NCBI GenBank assembly: GCA_016929735.1
Contig: JAFGID010000184.1
Coordinates: forward strand, 1-9,667
DNA from: Ignavibacteriales bacterium
GTDB taxonomy: Bacteria > Bacteroidota > Ignavibacteria > Ignavibacteriales > Melioribacteraceae
Length of the DNA: 9,667 nt
Direction: 5' to 3'
This document shows, piece after piece, positions 5,556 through 9,667 of the stretch. The position numbers and the translations under genes are program-made. The notes under the pieces are model-generated. The model was not told the origin of the DNA and did no database searches. It saw nothing but the letters and a program-made list of their open reading frames with translations. Position 1 is the stretch's first letter, and each line of letters starts with the position of its first letter.

Positions 5556-7061
5556 ATGAATAATTTGAAATTTATCTGCATAATTTTATTGATTTTATTC
5601 TCATTTTCAAATTGTAAATCGCAAGAAAATAAAGAAAACCGACAACCGGTATTTGCCGGTCAATTTTATCCTTCTGATAAGAAGGAACTTGAAAATACTC
5701 TAAAAGAATTATTTAATTCAGCAGTACCAAGGCAAGAGGATATCAAGGTCCTTGCGATAATCTCGCCTCATGCAGGATATATTTATTCAGGTGAAGTAGC
5801 AGCTTCAAGTTTTAATCAAATTGATAGAAATAAAAATTATCAGAACATTTTCATACTTGCTTCAAGTCATCGGATAGCATTCGAGGGAGCTTCGATTTAT
5901 TCTCAAGGTGATTTTATCACTCCTTTGGGAAACGTTAAAGTAAATACAGAATTAGCCAATTCATTGGTTGAATCATACGATTTTTTTTCATCCCGTAAAG
6001 ATGCTCATATATCCGAGCATAGCTTGGAAGTTCAGCTTCCATTTTTACAGTATGTTATGACAAAAGATTTTCAAATAATTCCTATTGTCATAGGTGCACA
6101 AACCGTTGAAACTTGCGAGAAAATAGCTGAAGCTTTAAAACCATATCTCAATGAAAATAATCTGTTTATTATTAGTACTGATTTTTCACATTATCCCGAT
6201 TATGAAAACGCAAAGGTTGTTGATGAAATAACTGCAGATGGCATTTGCTCAAATTCCACAAATATTTTGGTAAATACTCTTAATTCAAATGCAAAAAAAA
6301 ATATTCCTGAATTGGCAACAAGTCTCTGCGGTTGGTCAAGTGTTCTCACATTACTTTTTATTACTGAGGAAATTGATAATATTGAATATCAAAAATTACT
6401 TTACAAAAATTCTGGTGACAGCAAAACCGGAGATAAAAATAAAGTAGTAGGTTACTACTCAATCATTGTAACAAAAAATAATATGGAGGAGGAAATGGGT
6501 TTCCAATTAAATGATGATGAAAAAAAAGAATTACTTAAAATAGCAAGGAATACATTAGAACTGTATCTTGATAATGGGAAAATTCCTGAAGTTGAAGTTG
6601 CTAAATTATCTGAAAATTTGAAAACAAAATGTGGAGCCTTTGTTACCTTACATAAAGATGGGGATTTAAGAGGTTGTATTGGAAGGTTTGATGCATCCTC
6701 ACCGTTATATTCAGTAGTGCAAAATATGGCTATTGCATCATCAACGCAAGACCCAAGATTCTATCCTGTTACCCGCGATGAATTAGATGAATGCGAAATT
6801 GAAATATCTGTTTTAACTCCGATGAAAAAAATAAAATCAATAGATGAAATTCTATTAGGAAAGCATGGTATCTATATAAAAAAAGGTTATTCGACAGGAA
6901 CATTTCTACCACAGGTTGCAACAGAAACAGGGTGGACAAAAGAGGAATTTCTCGGTCATTGTGCTCAAGATAAAGCAGGTATCGGTTGGACCGGTTGGAA
7001 GGAGGCAGATATCTATATTTACGAAGCTTTGGTATTTAGCGAAGCTGATTTTGAGGAATAA
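5556..7061 (+). CDS. MEMO1-AMMECR1 fusion lipoprotein (AmmeMemoRadiSam proteins B + A)
   Basis: This 501-residue protein has three parts. Residues 1-23 form a lipoprotein-type signal: KFICIILLILFSFSN then Cys20, followed by polar KSQENKEN. Residues about 30-305 are a MEMO1 (LigB-like dioxygenase fold) domain, with PHAGYIYSG (71-79), SSH (103-105), EHSLEVQLPFLQY (154-166), STDFSHYP (207-214) and LCGW (257-260). H72, H105 and C258 correspond by motif to the iron-binding His, His and Cys of human MEMO1. Residues about 315-495 are an AMMECR1 domain with the hallmark LRGCIG (371-376), TQDPRF (397-402) and FLPQVATETGW (450-460). The biochemical role of both domains in bacteria is unknown; they co-occur with a radical SAM enzyme. 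Asn before the lipid Cys is uncommon, so anchoring is likely but not certain. An internal ribosome binding site lies at the domain junction. First gene of the operon; 12 nt precede the next. Confidence 0.92.
   Translation: MNNLKFICIILLILFSFSNCKSQENKENRQPVFAGQFYPSDKKELENTLKELFNSAVPRQEDIKVLAIISPHAGYIYSGEVAASSFNQIDRNKNYQNIFILASSHRIAFEGASIYSQGDFITPLGNVKVNTELANSLVESYDFFSSRKDAHISEHSLEVQLPFLQYVMTKDFQIIPIVIGAQTVETCEKIAEALKPYLNENNLFIISTDFSHYPDYENAKVVDEITADGICSNSTNILVNTLNSNAKKNIPELATSLCGWSSVLTLLFITEEIDNIEYQKLLYKNSGDSKTGDKNKVVGYYSIIVTKNNMEEEMGFQLNDDEKKELLKIARNTLELYLDNGKIPEVEVAKLSENLKTKCGAFVTLHKDGDLRGCIGRFDASSPLYSVVQNMAIASSTQDPRFYPVTRDELDECEIEISVLTPMKKIKSIDEILLGKHGIYIKKGYSTGTFLPQVATETGWTKEEFLGHCAQDKAGIGWTGWKEADIYIYEALVFSEADFEE
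6485..6497 (+). promoter_or_regulatory. Internal Shine-Dalgarno and in-frame ATG at the MEMO1/AMMECR1 junction
   Basis: GGAGGAGG (6485-6492) precedes an in-frame ATG at 6495-6497 (Met314). Pairing with the first GGAGG leaves a 5-nt spacer, close to that of rpsA. Met314 begins MGFQLNDDEKKELLKIA, exactly where a stand-alone AMMECR1 protein would start. A cytoplasmic AMMECR1 product of 188 residues could be made from this site. The sequence also encodes Met-Glu-Glu-Glu-Met, so coding constraint alone could explain it. Confidence 0.5.
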
Positions 7062-7066
7062 TGTAA
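7053..7066 (+). other. Start-stop element (GAGGA then ATG TAA) between operon genes
   Basis: At the end of the fusion gene, GAGGA (7053-7057) is 3 nt before ATG (7061-7063), which shares its first base with the TAA stop of the gene and is followed at once by TAA (7064-7066). The real start of the next gene, ATG 7074, is 16 nt from GAGGA and has no closer Shine-Dalgarno. The arrangement could feed re-initiating ribosomes to ATG 7074, or may be chance. Confidence 0.25.
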
Positions 7067-7073
7067 AATAGTA

Positions 7074-9596
7074 ATGCAATCAAATTTATTTATTATAGAA
7101 ATATTAACAATCATAATAATTGCTTATCTGATAACACTTATATTAAGCAAGACTAAAATTATTAAAATTAATACTCACCGAAAAATTTGGAATTTATTTT
7201 TGCTGATTACTTTTTCTGTGTCAGGAATACTAGGTGTCTTATTAATCATTCAAATTAATTATGATGTTAACTATCCTATAACAGACGATATGCTCGTTTG
7301 GTATTTCAATTTTAGTATAGGAATGTTTTTAATAGGTATATTTCATATTGGTTGGCACTTAAAATATTTTAAGAATATTTTTAAAAAGGAAGATATTATC
7401 ATAGACAAAGAGTTTGAACCAAAAAAAGTGCTCAAGGAAAGAAAAAGAAGTAAATTTAAAATCATCAAAATAGATTTTCTGATAATATTTATTCTCGGAG
7501 TTGTTACACTTGTTTCACAGATAATTTTACTTAGAGAATTTTTATCAGTATTCAATGGAAATGAACTTGTCATAGGAATTATCCTCTGCAATTGGATGTT
7601 GCTCACTGGATTGGGAGCTTATACGGGTAAATATCTTCATCGATTGAAAAATGCAATAAGCTTAATTATAGGTTCACTTTTTATTCTTGGATTATTACCC
7701 ATCATAATTGTTTTTATGATTAATTTTCTGAAGAACATTGTCTATCCAATCGGTAGTATGATTAGTCTAATCCAGATTTTGTATTCTTCTTTTGTGCTGT
7801 TGTTACCATTTTGTTTTACTTCAGGTTTGTTGTTTACTCTGGCATCAAAATATTTTTCGGATAAATACCAAGATAATTTAATTAGTAAAATTTATGGTTA
7901 CGAGGCAATTGGAAGCATTGTTGGTGGACTGCTATTTAATTTTGTGCTAATTTATATATTAACCACTTTTCAAATACTTGCGTTGATTTCTGTTGCAACA
8001 TTAATAATTTTATTTGTCTTCGCCAACAAAGTTGGAAAATATATCCTTGCTTATATGAGTATCTTTATTGCGATTGTAATTGTTCTAATAAATTTTTCCT
8101 TTGATTTAGACAAGGAAGCAAAAAGTTTTTTGTACGTTAATCAAAAGATTGAGTTGATTCAAGATACGCCCTTTGGAAATTTAGTAATAACCAGAGATGC
8201 AGACCAATTTAATTATTTTGAGAACAACAATTTATTGTTTACTACGAATTCGATTGTTGAGAACGAGGAAGCAGTTCACTATGCAATGTTACAACATAAA
8301 AACCCGAAAAAAGTTTTACTTCTCTCAGGTGGTATATCAGGAATGACCGAGGAGATATTAAAATATGATATTATAAGAATTGATTATGTTGAAGTCAATC
8401 CTGCAATAATTGATATCGGTAGAAAATATACCAATTCTTTGAACAGTGTAAGAATAAATTCGATTGTAGAAGATCCAAGATTATTCTTGAAAAGCACGGA
8501 TAGCTTGTATGATGTAATTTTAATTAATATACCGGAACCATCTACAATGCAAATCAACAGATATTTTACGCTTGAGTTTTTCACCGAGTTAAAAAAGCAT
8601 TTAAATGTTGATGGAGTGGTAGCTTCTTATTTGTCTTCAACTGAAAATTATCTTAGCGAAGAATCACAGAGGATTAATTCGATTTTATATAATACAATAA
8701 AAAAAGTTTTTTCAAATATTATTATAATTAATGGAGGAAGAAATTATTATATTTTTTCAGATGCTGAGTTGTCTAGAGATATTCCAAGTCTTGTCAAATC
8801 AAAAAAAATAAATAATTTATATGTAAATCAGTATCACTTAGATACATTGACACTAAATCAGCGAAGTGATTTTATATTAAGTAAATTGCAAAAAGATGTC
8901 GAAATAAATACCGATTTCAAACCTAATGCATATTTTCAACAATTATTACTTTGGCTGAGCCATTTTGATTTTAATTATTTTGTTATTATCGGATTTGTTG
9001 TTTCAATATTAACAATTATCTTCTGGAAACTAAATCCGATTACATTTGGAATCTTTACTGCAGGTTTTTCTGCATCATCTTTCGAAATGATTTTAATCTT
9101 TGCATTCCAGATTTTTTATGGATATGTATATCAGATGATAGGAATAATAATTACAATTTTTATGTTAGGATTAGCGATCGGTGCTTTATATCATAAAAAG
9201 ATATTGAAACAAGTAAACTACATTTCTTTTTTAAAAACTCAAATAATAATTTTTGTTTATTCTGTTTCTGTTCCCATTGTTCTCATCTTATTGAAAAATT
9301 TTAATCTTGGAAATTTTATTATTCAACTATCCTTAGCTTTTATGGTCTTTACAATAGCGTTTCTTGTCGGAGTACAGTTTTCAATTGCTTCAAAGATTAA
9401 TGTCGAAAATATTTCGAAGAGTGCTGCAACTTTATACGGTGTTGACCTATTAGGGGCAGCAATTAGTATTTTAATTTTAATATTATTTTTAATTCCGATT
9501 TTTGGAATTATAAATGTTGGATTTTTTATTGCTATTTTAAACTTAATAAGCATATTTATTTGTCTAATAAACAAGAAAAAATATTTAGGTAATTAA
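7074..9596 (+). CDS. Membrane protein with spermidine-synthase-like domain between MFS-like halves
   Basis: This 840-residue protein has about 17 membrane helices. Three N-terminal helices (about 5-25, 38-60, 75-95) lead to a Lys/Arg-rich loop (96-133). A six-helix half (about 134-318) follows, then one helix (322-343), a soluble domain (about 350-625), one helix (634-651) and a second six-helix half (654-832). The soluble domain resembles spermidine synthase: a beta-rich start (TPFGNLVITRDADQF), VLLLSGGISGM (414-424) in place of the GGG.GG cofactor loop, YVEVNP (438-443), VEDPRLFL (465-472), YDVILINIPEP (479-489) and a NRYFTLEFF segment. The catalytic Asp of the family YDVII.D..DP motif is Asn485 and the second Asp is Glu488, so ordinary aminopropyl transfer is doubtful. 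Positive loops all fall on one side if the soluble domain is outside the cytoplasm. No good Shine-Dalgarno precedes ATG 7074; 12 nt from the upstream gene and 4 nt to the next indicate one operon. Confidence 0.85.
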   Translation: MQSNLFIIEILTIIIIAYLITLILSKTKIIKINTHRKIWNLFLLITFSVSGILGVLLIIQINYDVNYPITDDMLVWYFNFSIGMFLIGIFHIGWHLKYFKNIFKKEDIIIDKEFEPKKVLKERKRSKFKIIKIDFLIIFILGVVTLVSQIILLREFLSVFNGNELVIGIILCNWMLLTGLGAYTGKYLHRLKNAISLIIGSLFILGLLPIIIVFMINFLKNIVYPIGSMISLIQILYSSFVLLLPFCFTSGLLFTLASKYFSDKYQDNLISKIYGYEAIGSIVGGLLFNFVLIYILTTFQILALISVATLIILFVFANKVGKYILAYMSIFIAIVIVLINFSFDLDKEAKSFLYVNQKIELIQDTPFGNLVITRDADQFNYFENNNLLFTTNSIVENEEAVHYAMLQHKNPKKVLLLSGGISGMTEEILKYDIIRIDYVEVNPAIIDIGRKYTNSLNSVRINSIVEDPRLFLKSTDSLYDVILINIPEPSTMQINRYFTLEFFTELKKHLNVDGVVASYLSSTENYLSEESQRINSILYNTIKKVFSNIIIINGGRNYYIFSDAELSRDIPSLVKSKKINNLYVNQYHLDTLTLNQRSDFILSKLQKDVEINTDFKPNAYFQQLLLWLSHFDFNYFVIIGFVVSILTIIFWKLNPITFGIFTAGFSASSFEMILIFAFQIFYGYVYQMIGIIITIFMLGLAIGALYHKKILKQVNYISFLKTQIIIFVYSVSVPIVLILLKNFNLGNFIIQLSLAFMVFTIAFLVGVQFSIASKINVENISKSAATLYGVDLLGAAISILILILFLIPIFGIINVGFFIAILNLISIFICLINKKKYLGN

Positions 9597-9600
9597 AGCT

Positions 9601-9667
9601 ATGGATAAAAGAAAATTTATAAAAGTTTGCTCACTAGGAATTGGTGGTTTAATAACTGGGGTTATTA
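9601..9667 (+). CDS. Start of an exported protein with Tat-like signal, possibly AmmeMemoRadiSam radical SAM enzyme
   Basis: Only the first 22 codons are inside the window. ATG 9601 lies 4 nt after the upstream stop. The N-terminus reads MDKRKFIKVCSLGIGGLITG: a KRKFIK motif resembling the twin-arginine S-R-R-x-F-L-K motif with Lys for the first Arg, followed by a Gly-rich weakly hydrophobic core. That is typical of Tat-exported, cofactor-loaded proteins. No catalytic part is visible. Because a MEMO1-AMMECR1 gene opens the operon and the third member of that system is a radical SAM protein, this gene is a reasonable candidate for it. That is inference from context only; other Tat substrates are possible. 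The nearest Shine-Dalgarno-like bases (AGG, 9587-9589) are rather far from the ATG, so translational coupling is likely. Confidence 0.6.
   Translation, partial: MDKRKFIKVCSLGIGGLITGVI

Noticed and set aside
8100..8790. Calling the 840-residue protein a normal spermidine synthase (speE) for polyamine synthesis
   Set aside because: Key acidic residues are replaced, the domain is embedded in a large membrane protein, and no polyamine gene is nearby.
7343..9574. Three leftward open frames inside the large membrane protein gene
   Set aside because: They are opposite-strand shadows of the transmembrane coding sequence, with no start signals.

Overview
The window is chromosomal DNA from a strongly AT-rich bacterium. 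Its gene families, the exported proteins ending their signal regions in YSQ or SNCKSQ, and a DUF5683-like protein suggest the Bacteroidota/Chlorobi/Ignavibacteriota group, with an Ignavibacteria-type organism the best guess. This is inferred from reading the proteins; no search was run. I see no mobile element, CRISPR array, tRNA or rRNA.

Left part (1-5351), housekeeping. The 3' end of purA (adenylosuccinate synthetase) runs rightward and meets a leftward block tail to tail with a 4-nt gap. Read in transcription order, the leftward block is cmk (cytidylate kinase), rpsA (ribosomal protein S1 with six S1 domains and a long acidic tail), an intrinsic-terminator-like hairpin, mtaB (tRNA ms2t6A37 methylthiotransferase), and a small exported DUF5683-like membrane protein that overlaps mtaB by 4 nt. 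The hairpin's T-tract ends only a few bases before the mtaB start codon, so mtaB is probably expressed by read-through or from a promoter inside rpsA.

Centre (5352-5555). A 204-bp divergent intergenic region separates cmk from the rightward operon. It holds a cmk promoter candidate, a weak rightward promoter candidate, a 20-bp operator-like palindrome and a good ribosome binding site.

Right part (5556-9667), the most interesting region. It is a tightly packed rightward operon (gaps of 12 and 4 nt) that looks like an AmmeMemoRadiSam locus. The first gene fuses a MEMO1 domain (system protein B) to an AMMECR1 domain (system protein A) behind a lipoprotein-type signal. The second encodes a polytopic membrane protein in which a spermidine-synthase-like Rossmann domain sits between two MFS-like six-helix halves. 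The third, cut off by the window end, begins with a Tat-like signal and may be the radical SAM partner. The lipobox, the charge distribution of the membrane protein and the Tat-like N-terminus all point to a version of this uncharacterised system acting outside the cytoplasm. In addition, the junction of the MEMO1-AMMECR1 fusion carries a Shine-Dalgarno and an ATG exactly where a stand-alone AMMECR1 protein would begin, so two products from one gene are possible.
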